A DNA stretch of 64,000 nucleotides from Bacillus sp. FJAT-27916 (GTDB lineage: Bacteria; Bacillota; Bacilli; Bacillales; Pradoshiaceae). This document shows positions 37,796 through 46,312 of the stretch, one piece after another. A program made the position numbers and the translations under genes. The notes below the pieces were generated by a model that made no database searches, was not told where the DNA came from, and worked only from the letters and a program-made list of their open reading frames with translations. The stretch covers positions 3,766,650 to 3,830,649 of the forward strand of contig NZ_LFZV01000001.1 of assembly GCF_001183965.1 (NCBI RefSeq), written 5' to 3'. The number at the start of each line of letters is the position of its first letter. Positions within the stretch are counted from its first letter, which is position 1.

Positions 37796-39184
37796 TCAAA
37801 TAAGGAACATAGCCACAATCGTTGTTACCACAAGCCCAATGACAACTGGCACTAAGTTGCGGCGAGCAAGCTCAAACGGACTCACGTTACAAATGGCCGC
37901 TGCTGGAATTAGCGCCCATGGCACCAAGGTCCCGCCGCCAACCCAGATGGCCGCGATTTGACCAAGTGCTGTCAAGGTGGCCGCTCCAGAATCAAGTGAA
38001 TGCTCAAACAGCTGAGCAACCGAACCGACCAGCGATATCCCAGAGAAGCCCGAACCATCCAGCCCCGTAATAGCACCAACAGCCGTTATCGTCACAGCTG
38101 CGATTTCCTTTGTCAGTGGAATTGCTCCGGCAAGCGCCGTTCCAAGGTCATTGACAATCCCGGCGGAGCCCTTCGGCAATTCATCCCCAAGAATAGCTAT
38201 GAAACCAGCATCCCCTAAATAGAAAAAAGCCGCAATCGGAATGACCGGACCGAACACCTTAAAGCCGAATTGAAACCCTTTAATCAAATAAGCGGTCGTC
38301 TCTTCAAGTCCCTTCGATTTATGCGCAAACAATGTGAGCACAATCAAGATGACAATCGCTGTCCCTCCTATTAGCGAGGTGGCATCTCCCCCCTGAAGAT
38401 CAAAGACCGCCATCAAGGCCACATCGATGATAAAGAGGAGGGGAACGAGTACCGCAAACCATTTCTTCTGCTTTGAGGACAGAAGCTCCGCCTTCTCACT
38501 CTCCGGTTCTGAAGCGGCAGGCATCTCAGCTCTCAGTGTCCCCCTCCTCATATCTCTCCTCAAGAAATAAAAAGCCGTTACTGTCGTCACAAGTCCCATC
38601 GTGATGACAAGTGGAATACTCGCTTCCATTACGGCACTGACCGGAAGACCAGCCGCATCTGCTGTCAGTTTCGGTGCCGCTTGGATGACATAATCTCCAG
38701 ACAGTGCAATGCCATGACCGAATAAATTCATGGCCATCGCCACACCTAGCCCCGGAAGCCCCACACGTACCGCCGCTGGAAGCAGGACGGCTCCTAGAAG
38801 CGCCACCCCTGGGGACGGCCAGAAAAACCAAGAGGAAATCATCATGATAATCCCAATCGTCCAAAATGACAGAGCTGGCGTCTTCATCATCTTCGTAAAT
38901 GGGTAGACCATCACATCATTGATACCCGTATCCGTCAACACCCGGCTCAAGGATACGATGATGCAAATAATTAGAATCGTCGGCAGAAGCTCCCCAATCG
39001 CATAAATAAAACTATTAAACACACCGCTCACTGAATCGGTCAAGCTCTCCGTCGAGAGAACGGCAATCATCAGTATTCCGACAATACATAGCAGTGACGT
39101 ATCCCGCCGCATCGCCATCAACCATATAATCCCGCCTATGAACAACACATAAATCCAATGGATCAGGGTCAATTCTACCCCCAT
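37796..39184 (-). CDS. Ion-transporter-superfamily membrane permease
   Basis: A 462-residue protein with 11-12 hydrophobic helices arranged as two halves, each with a re-entrant-like Gly/Pro-rich stretch (WPSPGVALLGAVLLPAAVRVGLPGLG; ITGLDGSGFSGISLVGSV). This resembles GntP/CitMHS/DcuC-type transporters for organic acids. The substrate is not evident. Start ATG follows AGAGGAGG. It is monocistronic between the TetR gene and an FMN reductase. Confidence 0.62.
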   Translation of the reverse strand: MGVELTLIHWIYVLFIGGIIWLMAMRRDTSLLCIVGILMIAVLSTESLTDSVSGVFNSFIYAIGELLPTILIICIIVSLSRVLTDTGINDVMVYPFTKMMKTPALSFWTIGIIMMISSWFFWPSPGVALLGAVLLPAAVRVGLPGLGVAMAMNLFGHGIALSGDYVIQAAPKLTADAAGLPVSAVMEASIPLVITMGLVTTVTAFYFLRRDMRRGTLRAEMPAASEPESEKAELLSSKQKKWFAVLVPLLFIIDVALMAVFDLQGGDATSLIGGTAIVILIVLTLFAHKSKGLEETTAYLIKGFQFGFKVFGPVIPIAAFFYLGDAGFIAILGDELPKGSAGIVNDLGTALAGAIPLTKEIAAVTITAVGAITGLDGSGFSGISLVGSVAQLFEHSLDSGAATLTALGQIAAIWVGGGTLVPWALIPAAAICNVSPFELARRNLVPVVIGLVVTTIVAMFLI

Positions 39185-39284
39185 GCAAATGCCTCCTCTG
39201 CTTTAATAGGCATTTAACCAAATGCTTACTTCTACAATATGAAGAAAGCCTATTTTGGTTCTTTTCGCATGAGGGTATAAAAAA

Positions 39285-39311
39285 GCAGAATGCACGCCTT
39301 GCACATTCTGC
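39285..39311 (-). terminator. Terminator after the FMN reductase
   Basis: Stem GCAGAATG/CATTCTGC with TTTTTTAT following on the minus strand, starting 11 bases past the stop. Confidence 0.88.
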
Positions 39312-39321
39312 CTCTGTCAGA

Positions 39322-39855
39322 TTAGCGAATCGTTTTCAATGCAGTGGACCAAGGAATCAATTGGTCTAGCATTTCATTGACAGAGTTCACCTGAACTTCT
39401 GCCGGTTTGAACTCTGTGAAGTTTTCAAAATCCGTGAACAGAGATAACGCAGGATGTACACGTACATCAGCTACAAGCAGCTCACCAAGAATGCCGCGCA
39501 AATGCTCTGCCGCACGCGCTCCGCCAACAGAACCATAGCTCACAATTCCGGCTGCTTTGTTATTCCATTCTACACGTAAGTAATCAAGTGCATTTTTTAA
39601 TGCTCCAGTAATGGAGTGATTATACTCCTGAACGATGAAGACAAACCCATCACAGCTATTGACCGCTTCAGCCCATGCTGCCGCACCAGATGCGTCCCCA
39701 TTCGCTTCTCCTAATAAAGGAAGCTTGTAATCTGCAATATCAATGATTTCATATGTAGCATCTCCGCGTTTATCTGCGATTTCCTTCACCCATGCTCCCA
39801 CTTGTGGGCTGACCCGTCCATCTCTAGTACTTCCTAAAATAATGCCGATTTTCAT
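39322..39855 (-). CDS. NADPH-dependent FMN reductase
   Basis: A 177-residue flavoprotein. It has the FMN phosphate loop GSTRDGRVSPQVG at the N terminus, QEYNHSITGALKNALDYL in the middle and SYGSVGGARAAEHLR near the flavin. The family reduces FMN, quinones or azo compounds with NAD(P)H in the cytosol. A perfect 22-bp palindrome lies 21 bases before its start, so it is probably repressed by an unlinked regulator responding to electrophiles or drugs (inference). Confidence 0.88.
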   Translation of the reverse strand: MKIGIILGSTRDGRVSPQVGAWVKEIADKRGDATYEIIDIADYKLPLLGEANGDASGAAAWAEAVNSCDGFVFIVQEYNHSITGALKNALDYLRVEWNNKAAGIVSYGSVGGARAAEHLRGILGELLVADVRVHPALSLFTDFENFTEFKPAEVQVNSVNEMLDQLIPWSTALKTIR

Positions 39856-39875
39856 TTTTCTTCTCCTTCTATCAC

Positions 39876-39897
39876 CTTAATCAATCGATTGATTAAG
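39876..39897. promoter_or_regulatory. Perfect 22-bp palindromic operator
   Basis: Half-site CTTAATCAATC and its exact complement, between the presumed promoter (TTGACA at 39959-39964 on the minus strand) and the ribosome binding site of the FMN reductase gene. It is the expected place and size for a TetR/MarR-type repressor site. Confidence 0.7.
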
Positions 39898-40026
39898 ATG
39901 AATATCTTTAATTTAAACATCTTGATTTAGAGATAATTTATCATAGGAGTGAACGGGATGTCAAAGCTTCTGCTTCCGGTCTATCATATCAACAAAGCTA
40001 TAAGCACTAGCATTTCACTTGTGGGG

Positions 40027-40066
40027 AAATCAATAATGTTAATTTACAAATTAATATTATTGATTT
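40027..40066. promoter_or_regulatory. 40-bp inverted repeat upstream of the DUF2089 operon
   Basis: Arms of 19 bp (AAATCAATAATGTTAATTT and complement, one mismatch) around a 2-bp centre, 87 bp before the first gene. It could be an operator or a cruciform/terminator-like hairpin; no U-run follows. Confidence 0.6.
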
Positions 40067-40094
40067 AATTAGTGAATATAATTAAATTTTATCA

Positions 40095-40123
40095 TTTATA
40101 TATTCTATTCTTTGTTATATAAT
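40095..40123 (+). promoter_or_regulatory. Promoter of the DUF2089 operon
   Basis: TTTATA (40095-40100), 17 bp, TATAAT (40118-40123), 30 bases before the start codon. Confidence 0.6.
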
Positions 40124-40152
40124 CAAATCAAATAACTGAAAGGAAGTACAAT

Positions 40153-40518
40153 ATGGCTTATCCAGTAATCACAGATTGCCCTGTTTGCAGTAAAACATTG
40201 AATATCACCAAGCTGCACTGCTCCCACTGTCACACGACGATAGAAAACGAATTTGAATTATCCAAACTGGCCTCCTTATCAAAGGATCAGCTTCATTTTG
40301 TAGAAGTATTTCTAACCTGCAGAGGAAATATTAAAGAGGTCGAAAAGGAACTGGGGATATCGTATCCAACCGTTCGCGGTAAACTGACAGATATCATTTC
40401 AACCCTTGGATATGAGCAGAAAAAGAAAAATGAAACTGATGAGAAAAAAGTTGTGACCATGTTAGAGAATGGTGAAATCACACCAGAAGAAGCTATTAAG
40501 CTTTTAAAAGAGGAATAG
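40153..40518 (+). CDS. DUF2089 zinc-ribbon/HTH protein
   Basis: A 121-residue protein. Four Cys in CPVCSK...CSHCH form a zinc ribbon, and a helix-turn-helix (FLTCRGNIKEVEKELGISYPTVRGKL) and a short C-terminal SHOCT-like segment (MLENGEITPEEAIKLLKEE) follow. DUF2089 proteins are probable DNA-binding regulators, often next to DUF4097 or SHOCT proteins, as here. It is the first gene of a three-gene operon. Confidence 0.87.
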   Translation: MAYPVITDCPVCSKTLNITKLHCSHCHTTIENEFELSKLASLSKDQLHFVEVFLTCRGNIKEVEKELGISYPTVRGKLTDIISTLGYEQKKKNETDEKKVVTMLENGEITPEEAIKLLKEE

Positions 40519-40531
40519 GGAGGAATCGATC

Positions 40532-40921
40532 ATGAAAGAGGAAATTACACGAGTGTTAACAATGGTTCAAGAGGGAAAGATTGATGCAGAAAAAGGCTCT
40601 GAACTAATTCAAGTATTAAAGGACAAAGAAGAAACCGCCAATAAGCTTGTTGAGAAGCCGGCTAGATACTTAGACAAGACATTAAAAATTCATGTTGTTT
40701 CAGCTCAAAATGATAACGTCACAGTCAATTTACCCATCAAACTAATCAAGGTGCTACTAACAGCTGGACATAGCATCGCAGCAAGTATTCCTCAATCGGA
40801 AAAATACGTTAAAGACCTCGATATAAACCTTATCACTGAAGCGATTGAACATGAGTTAGATGGCCCTATCATTGACGTTAAATCGGCAAATGGGGATACC
40901 GTTTCAGTCATCATCGATTGA
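40532..40921 (+). CDS. SHOCT-like protein of DUF2089 operon
   Basis: A 129-residue soluble protein that opens with a SHOCT-like helical hairpin (VLTMVQEGKIDAEKGSELIQVL) followed by a beta-rich domain (LKIHVVSAQNDNVTVNLPIKLIKVLL). The short repeat-like motif LIxxA(I/G)..DGPIIDVKSANGD is similar to the downstream protein, so the two share a domain. It lies 13 bases after the DUF2089 stop. Function is unknown; it is likely part of an envelope-stress type regulator set. Confidence 0.72.
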   Translation: MKEEITRVLTMVQEGKIDAEKGSELIQVLKDKEETANKLVEKPARYLDKTLKIHVVSAQNDNVTVNLPIKLIKVLLTAGHSIAASIPQSEKYVKDLDINLITEAIEHELDGPIIDVKSANGDTVSVIID

Positions 40922-40931
40922 TGGTTCGCTT

Positions 40932-41219
40932 ATGATACATGTAAAAGTGAAAACGAAAGACATCAAGTTTTCTATTCCCATTCCCTATGTGGTCTTTAAT
41001 CTCGTTATCTCAATCGCGTCTTCAACATTCTTACAGAAAAAGATTAACAAATGGACAGAGCCAAGCCTTGATAGAAAAAAGGCGCACTCGAATTTTGCCT
41101 TGCCATCAATCGATAAAAAAATTCTAAAATCCATCGTTAAGGAACTAAAAAAGAATAAAGGGCTCTTGCTAGTAGACATCAAAGCTCAAGACGGCACTGA
41201 AGTTAAAGTTAGACTATAA
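40932..41219 (+). CDS. Small protein paralogous to the preceding gene product
   Basis: A 95-residue protein with the same beta-rich pattern as the preceding one (IHVKVKTKDIKFSIPIPYVV; GLLLVDIKAQDGTEVKVRL). The longest frame starts inside the upstream gene, but ATG at 40932 lies 10 bases after its stop and is preferred by spacing; no clear ribosome binding site is seen, so translation is probably coupled. Function is unknown. Confidence 0.62.
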   Translation: MIHVKVKTKDIKFSIPIPYVVFNLVISIASSTFLQKKINKWTEPSLDRKKAHSNFALPSIDKKILKSIVKELKKNKGLLLVDIKAQDGTEVKVRL

Positions 41220-41490
41220 ATAAGCCCTTTGATTAGCTGCATGTTGAAGTAACCCCTTCCAAATTTAGATGGGGTTATAGCTGCTGTTCAAATTATCACG
41301 ACTTCTGGTTAATAGTTCATTCTTGTACACCCACATACTCAAGCAACCAAAACGAACAAGTTTTACAAGTTAACTGTCATTCTGGCAAATGCCCTTCCGC
41401 TTATTTCCATTTTACCAGCTCCTTGTAGCAGTGGGCGAATCATCCAAGTAAGCTTCCTTTGAACTATGTTTCTCCCTAAACTTTAAGTGT

Positions 41491-41664
41491 CCGCCCTTAC
41501 TTGAAAAATATCGCCCTTATCACACCAGCGTCGCCCATGCCCAATTATTATCGCCCTTAAATCCGGCCGTTCGCCCTTAAAGGGGATCGTTTCGCCCTTA
41601 AACACTGGACTTCCGCCCATAAGACCTACGTTTTTGCCCTAAAACAGGTTGTGTTCGCCCTTAA
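41491..41664. repeat. Periodic array of TCGCCCTTAA motifs
   Basis: Nine copies of a 9-10 bp word, TCGCCCTTAA with small changes, begin at 41491, 41511, 41531, 41551, 41571, 41592, 41613, 41634 and 41655. The spacing is therefore 20 or 21 bp throughout, while the ~11 bp between copies are unrelated. It lies in a 720-bp gap between convergent genes. It is not a CRISPR (repeat far too short) and not coding (period not a multiple of three). Confidence 0.88.
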
Positions 41665-41901
41665 AACTCGGAATTCTGTAAATCTCCTATAAGAATCAAC
41701 ACCACTGAACGCTCCCATCTTCAAAATAGACAAACTGAAAGGTTTTTTGAACATATTTTGAGTGGTTTTCAAATAAAAACCTTAAAAACCACCCTAATTA
41801 CGCCTATTTTGATTGGCGGTATACTCAGGAGGCGGAATATCTCATACATCTTGAAACTCCCCTCTTACCCTTTCATTATGCTTATTTATATCCGCAAAAA
41901 A

Positions 41902-41928
41902 GAGCCATCTCACATGCAGAGATAGCTC
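41902..41928 (-). terminator. Terminator after the DHA2 drug transporter
   Basis: Stem GAGCTATCT/AGATGGCTC (one wobble) and TTTTTT on the minus strand, 12 bases past the stop. Confidence 0.9.
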
Positions 41929-41940
41929 TGAATCTATTTA

Positions 41941-43443
41941 TTAGCTGACTTTTTCCTTCCCAGCTTCTTCAATTTTGCTGATGGCCTCACGGCTGCTTAC
42001 ATCAACTCGTTTTAGGAATAGAGCAAGAACGATGGCAACAATATTGATTCCTAATGTGACAAGGAATGAGTATTGAATGCCGGAAAGAAGGGCTTGCTGG
42101 CCGAGCAATGCCATCGATTGTTCGGTGACAGTGGTCGGATCGATTCCCGTCATCATGCTTTCAGCTTCTGTTTTCGTCACAGAGTTCATAATGGTGACAA
42201 GTACAGCTGTTCCGATTGAACCGGATACTTGTTGGGCTGTATTGTTAATTGCTGTTCCGTGCGGGTTCAAGCGTGTAGGTAATTGGTTTAGGCCATTTGT
42301 GATTATTGGCATCATAACCATAGACATCCCGAACATGCGCAAGGTATAGATTAAAATGATGTATGGGTACGATGAATCAATCTGCAGCTCGGATAACAGA
42401 TAGGTGGATATTCCCGTTATCACAAGACCAGTCAATGCGAGGACACGCGGACCGAATTTATCGAATAGTTTACCAGTGATAGGAGACATAATCCCCATAA
42501 CGATTGCTCCCGGGAGCATCATCAAGCCAGAATCGAGCGGTGATATGCCGCGGACATTTTGGACATAGGCAGGCGTTAAAATCATGCCTGAGAACATGGC
42601 GACTGCATTCACGATGGCGATAACAGAGGCCAAGGCGAACATCGGGTATTTATAGGCACGTAAATCCAATAAAGGCTTCTCCATCTTCAATTGGCGAACG
42701 ATAAAGGCGATTAAAGCAATACCGCCTACGATTAAAGTGGTTAAAATCACTGGGTCTGTCCATCCGTCAGAGCTTGCGGAGCTAACTCCGTATAATAGTC
42801 CGCCAAATCCAAGGGTGGATAGGACAACGGATAAATAATCAATCGTAGCTGTCTTATCCGTTTCCATCACATTCTCAAGCTTCCAAACAGACAATAATAA
42901 GCTCAATACGGCAAGAGGCAAGATCATCATAAAGAGAATGCGCCAGTCAAAGTATTCAACGATATATCCGGATAATGTCGGGCCAATTGCTGGCGCCGTA
43001 ATCATAACAAGGCCGAAGATTCCCATCGCTGTACCGCGTTTTTCCCGAGGGAAGCTGATCAGCATAACATTCATGAGGAGCGGCCCCATGACAGATGCAC
43101 CGGCCGCTTGAACCATCCGCCCTGACAATAGAACGGCAAAGTTCGGTGCAAAGGCGGCCATCGCTGTGCCGAGTGTAAAGATTAACATCGATGTGATGAA
43201 AAGGCTGCGGTTAGAAAACCGGGTAATTAAGAAGGCTGAGGCAGGAATTAATACCCCGCTCACAAGCATATACCCTGTTGCCAGCCATTGAACGGTAGAG
43301 TAATTATCTATCTTCAAGTCCACCATAATGGATGGCAGTGCAACATTTAATAAAGAGTTATTTAAAAACGAAACGAAAGCACCAACAAATAAAATCACAA
43401 TCATCATATATGGAGGTTTCTTTGATTGCAAAGCTGTATTCAT
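41941..43443 (-). CDS. MFS drug exporter, DHA2 (EmrB/QacA) family
   Basis: A 500-residue protein with 14 hydrophobic helices and the DHA2 signatures: LNNSLLNVALPSIMVDL in helix 1, LSGRMVQAAGASVMGPL (motif B/C region) and GPTLSGYIVEYFDWRILF. It exports lipophilic drugs by proton antiport. It is divergent from a TetR-family gene that probably represses it. Start follows AGAGGGACC. Confidence 0.88.
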   Translation of the reverse strand: MNTALQSKKPPYMMIVILFVGAFVSFLNNSLLNVALPSIMVDLKIDNYSTVQWLATGYMLVSGVLIPASAFLITRFSNRSLFITSMLIFTLGTAMAAFAPNFAVLLSGRMVQAAGASVMGPLLMNVMLISFPREKRGTAMGIFGLVMITAPAIGPTLSGYIVEYFDWRILFMMILPLAVLSLLLSVWKLENVMETDKTATIDYLSVVLSTLGFGGLLYGVSSASSDGWTDPVILTTLIVGGIALIAFIVRQLKMEKPLLDLRAYKYPMFALASVIAIVNAVAMFSGMILTPAYVQNVRGISPLDSGLMMLPGAIVMGIMSPITGKLFDKFGPRVLALTGLVITGISTYLLSELQIDSSYPYIILIYTLRMFGMSMVMMPIITNGLNQLPTRLNPHGTAINNTAQQVSGSIGTAVLVTIMNSVTKTEAESMMTGIDPTTVTEQSMALLGQQALLSGIQYSFLVTLGINIVAIVLALFLKRVDVSSREAISKIEEAGKEKVS

Positions 43444-43516
43444 ATATCTGGTCCCTCTTCTTCTTTTTTGAAATTTATATACTAGATGATTTTATACAAG
43501 TCGTTCAAAAACATCA

Positions 43517-43531
43517 AGTATATTGTACTTA
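43517..43531. promoter_or_regulatory. Possible operator between DHA2 exporter and TetR gene
   Basis: Inverted repeat AAGTA-TATTG-TACTT in the 158-bp divergent region, a plausible TetR site. It is short, so support is weak. Confidence 0.35.
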
Positions 43532-43601
43532 TGGTTCAAATTATTGAGATTAAAGAAGAAGAATTTTATAATTAAACCATAGATTGACTATCGGAGGGCC
43601 T

Positions 43602-44474
43602 ATGAATAAACGAAAAAGACATGTTGCAGACGTCGCTTTAAAATTATTTGTTGAAAAAGGGATTCAACAAACATCCATACAAGAAATTATTGAATTAGCC
43701 AATATATCTAAAGGAACCTTCTACAATTACTTCTCATCGAAAAATGATTGTATTGCAGAGATTCTCGAGGGACTGCGTTATGACGCAAGCCAGCTGCGCA
43801 TGGAGATGCAGATGGGCAGGGACCCGAATGACCGGCAAATCTTCATTGAGCAAATCTCTATCCTAATGAAGCTGAATGAGGAAAGAAATTTACATGCCGT
43901 GTTTGAGGCCATCATGAGCTCCAATGAGCCCGAGCACAAGAAGCTGGTCCTGCACCACCGCTTCCATGAAATGGAGTGGCTTTCTCACCGCTTTGTTGAT
44001 TTATACGGAGAAGACATCCGCGAATATGCACTGGAATGTGCCGTCTTGTTCTTCGGTATGATGCAATACGTCATGTTTACCGTGCGAATCTCTCATATGC
44101 CCCACTCCGTTGAGCGAATCGTTGATGTCCTTCTCTCCTATATCGAGCTGATCTACCCAAGCATGATTGATGGAGATAAATCATTAATTAACCAATCCTC
44201 CCTCCACTTCCTCAGAAGCAATATTGACCGGAGGGATATGACACTTAAGTCGATATTAGAGACAGCTGCTTATCTCGAGAAGCAGGACGGATTCACGGAG
44301 GAACAGCAGGATCTCTTCTCTGCCATCGTGTCAGAGCTCAAGCAGGAGCGCATTCGAAAATGTGTCATTCAGCCTTTGCTCAAGCCATTGCAGCTTGCCT
44401 TTTCACAGACACCGCTAGAGATGCAGGTTGCCAACTTCACGAATATGGTTTGGTATTTTTTAAAGGGTATATAA
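43602..44474 (+). CDS. TetR-family regulator of the drug exporter
   Basis: A 290-residue regulator, longer than most TetR proteins (about 200). It has an N-terminal HTH (FVEKGIQQTSIQEIIELANISKG...TFYNYFSSK) and a large helical C-terminal part. ATG at 43602 follows GGAGGGCCT; the TTG six codons earlier is inside the upstream site. It is divergent from the DHA2 exporter and probably represses it. It ends at a terminator that isolates the catalase gene. Confidence 0.86.
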   Translation: MNKRKRHVADVALKLFVEKGIQQTSIQEIIELANISKGTFYNYFSSKNDCIAEILEGLRYDASQLRMEMQMGRDPNDRQIFIEQISILMKLNEERNLHAVFEAIMSSNEPEHKKLVLHHRFHEMEWLSHRFVDLYGEDIREYALECAVLFFGMMQYVMFTVRISHMPHSVERIVDVLLSYIELIYPSMIDGDKSLINQSSLHFLRSNIDRRDMTLKSILETAAYLEKQDGFTEEQQDLFSAIVSELKQERIRKCVIQPLLKPLQLAFSQTPLEMQVANFTNMVWYFLKGI

Positions 44475-44483
44475 TAAGGAAGG

Positions 44484-44515
44484 AAAACGCTGTCAAATTT
44501 CATTTGCAGCGTTTT
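44484..44515 (+). terminator. Terminator after the TetR gene
   Basis: Stem AAAACGCTG/CAGCGTTTT plus CAAAT/ATTTG (one bulged base), followed by TTCTTTG on the plus strand. Confidence 0.85.
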
Positions 44516-44620
44516 TTCTTTGAAAATCCCCCCTTTTATTTTTTCGTCAACATTGTGTTTATTTTCACAATCATTTCGGGAATAGGACTAATGAACTATA
44601 AAAGGAGGAGGTTCAGCAGC

Positions 44621-46075
44621 ATGAGTAAAAAGAAATTAACAACGAACCAAGGTGCCCCGATTGCGGATAACCAGAATTCACGTACAGCGGGAGCCAATGG
44701 TCCCATCCTTTTGGAGGACTATCAACTAGTGGAGAAATTAGCCCACTTCAACCGTGAACGTGTTCCTGAACGCGTTGTCCATGCACGCGGATTCGGTGCA
44801 CACGGCGTCTTTACCGTGACAAATAGCATGAAGCACTATACGAGTGCGCATTTCTTGCAAAATGTTGGCCAGGAAACTCCCGTGTTCGCCCGTTTCTCAA
44901 CCGTAATCCATGGACTTCACTCCCCTGAGACCCTGCGTGACCCAAGGGGATTTGCAGTCAAGTTCTATACGGAGGAAGGGAACTATGACTTCGTCGGAAA
45001 CAACTTGCCGGTATTCTTCATTCGAGATGCTATTAAGTTCCCGGATGTCATTCATTCCTTAAAACCTGACCCTCGGACCAATATACAGGATCCCGTGCGT
45101 TATTGGGACTTCATGTCTTTGACTCCTGAAGCAACTAATATGCTGATTCATCTGTTCACAGATGAGGGTATTCCAGCCTCTTATCGAACTATGAGAGGTT
45201 CAAGTGTCCATGCCTATAAATGGATTAACGCTGAAGGCAAGACAACCTATGTGAAAATCCGCTTTGTCCCTAGACAAGGAATCATCAACCTAAGCATAGA
45301 GGATGCAGAACGAATCCAGGCTCATGACTTTAACCATGCAACCCGTGATATTTATACCGCTATTGATAACGGGGAATATCCAGTATGGGATGTATATGCA
45401 CAATTCCTTGAACCAAAGGACATCGACAATTATGATTACTTCCCGTTGGATGCCACAAAGGACTGGCCTGAAGAGGATTTCCCATTTGTGAAATTCGGGG
45501 AAATGACCTTAAATAAAAATGTCGAAAACGTATTTGCTGAAACCGAATCCGTCGGCTTTAACCCTGGGGTACTTGTGCCAGGCATGCTGCCTTCTGAGGA
45601 TAAGCTCTTGCAAGGTCGTTTATTCGCCTACTCTGACTCCCAACGTCACCGTATCGGACCAAACTACTTGCACTTGCCAATCAATGCACCGCATGTTCCT
45701 GTCAGCAACAATCAGCGTGACAGTGAAATGCCATATAGACAGCAAACAGAGCCTATTAACTTTGAACCGAACAGCAATAAGGATACTCCGAAGGAACAAA
45801 AAGAATATGCAGAGGCTCCTCAACCTTTAGCCGGCAGCGAAACCTTGCGCCATGCAATTGAAAAGACTTGTCCATTTGCTCAGGCAGGACGCATCTACCG
45901 CTCCTACAGCCCTGAGACAAAAGAAGCCCTAATCAAGAACCTGGTGCATGATTTAACGCCAGTAAAAGAAAAACGTATGGACATCCTAGATCGCGTTCTA
46001 CACAACTTCGGGGAAGCAGACAGCGACTTGGCTATGGCGATTGCAACAGGCTTAGGCGTAGAATACAAAGGATAA
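44621..46075 (+). CDS. katA: Catalase, haem-type, clade 3
   Basis: A 484-residue monofunctional haem catalase that removes hydrogen peroxide. The distal His lies in ERVVHARGFGAHG, the distal Asn in VGNNLPVFFIRDA, and the haem-ligating Tyr in RLFAYSDSQRHRIG. Length matches B. subtilis KatA (483). ATG at 44621 with AAAGGAGGAGG is the start; the frame upstream is an extension into the terminator region. A PerR box was looked for and not found. It is a single gene between two efflux systems. Confidence 0.93.
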   Translation: MSKKKLTTNQGAPIADNQNSRTAGANGPILLEDYQLVEKLAHFNRERVPERVVHARGFGAHGVFTVTNSMKHYTSAHFLQNVGQETPVFARFSTVIHGLHSPETLRDPRGFAVKFYTEEGNYDFVGNNLPVFFIRDAIKFPDVIHSLKPDPRTNIQDPVRYWDFMSLTPEATNMLIHLFTDEGIPASYRTMRGSSVHAYKWINAEGKTTYVKIRFVPRQGIINLSIEDAERIQAHDFNHATRDIYTAIDNGEYPVWDVYAQFLEPKDIDNYDYFPLDATKDWPEEDFPFVKFGEMTLNKNVENVFAETESVGFNPGVLVPGMLPSEDKLLQGRLFAYSDSQRHRIGPNYLHLPINAPHVPVSNNQRDSEMPYRQQTEPINFEPNSNKDTPKEQKEYAEAPQPLAGSETLRHAIEKTCPFAQAGRIYRSYSPETKEALIKNLVHDLTPVKEKRMDILDRVLHNFGEADSDLAMAIATGLGVEYKG

Positions 46076-46079
46076 AAAG

Positions 46080-46114
46080 AAACCACCTGGCGACTGATCT
46101 TGGCCAGGTGGTTT
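46080..46114. terminator. Bidirectional terminator between catalase and small gene
   Basis: A perfect 12-bp stem AAACCACCTGGC, 5 bases after the catalase stop on one side and adjoining the stop of the 61-aa gene on the other. T-runs occur on both sides. Confidence 0.85.
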
Positions 46115-46300
46115 TCACTTTGGTCTAATATAGGTAAAAAAATTTAGAAATTCACGCTCATTCACCGTTATCGTCTTGGTCAAATCCTTTGTTCGCAGAG
46201 TGAATTCTTTCACCCCAATAAATTCAGACTGAGCGATCAAGTAAAATTCGGCCCCTCTTCGATATCCTTTAAATGGCCTCCGCAGCTTATATACCTTCAT
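46115..46300 (-). CDS. Small protein, 61 aa, after bmrR
   Basis: A basic 61-residue soluble protein (MKVYKLRRPFKGYRRGAEF ... FLNFFTYIRPK). I do not recognise it. ATG is preceded by GAGGG and lies 13 bases after the BmrR stop, so the two are co-transcribed. The shared terminator supports it as a real gene. No membrane helix is present. Confidence 0.6.
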   Translation of the reverse strand: MKVYKLRRPFKGYRRGAEFYLIAQSEFIGVKEFTLRTKDLTKTITVNEREFLNFFTYIRPK

Positions 46301-46312
46301 GAGACTACCCTC

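Noticed and set aside
41491-41664. CRISPR array
   Set aside because: Repeat unit is only 9-10 bp with ~11-bp spacers, and no cas genes are present.
44360-44620. 87-residue N-terminal extension of catalase
   Set aside because: It crosses the TetR coding end and terminator; the ATG at 44621 has AAAGGAGGAGG and matches KatA.
44516-44620. PerR box upstream of catalase
   Set aside because: Searched for the TTATAAT-N-ATTATAA palindrome; nothing close enough was found.
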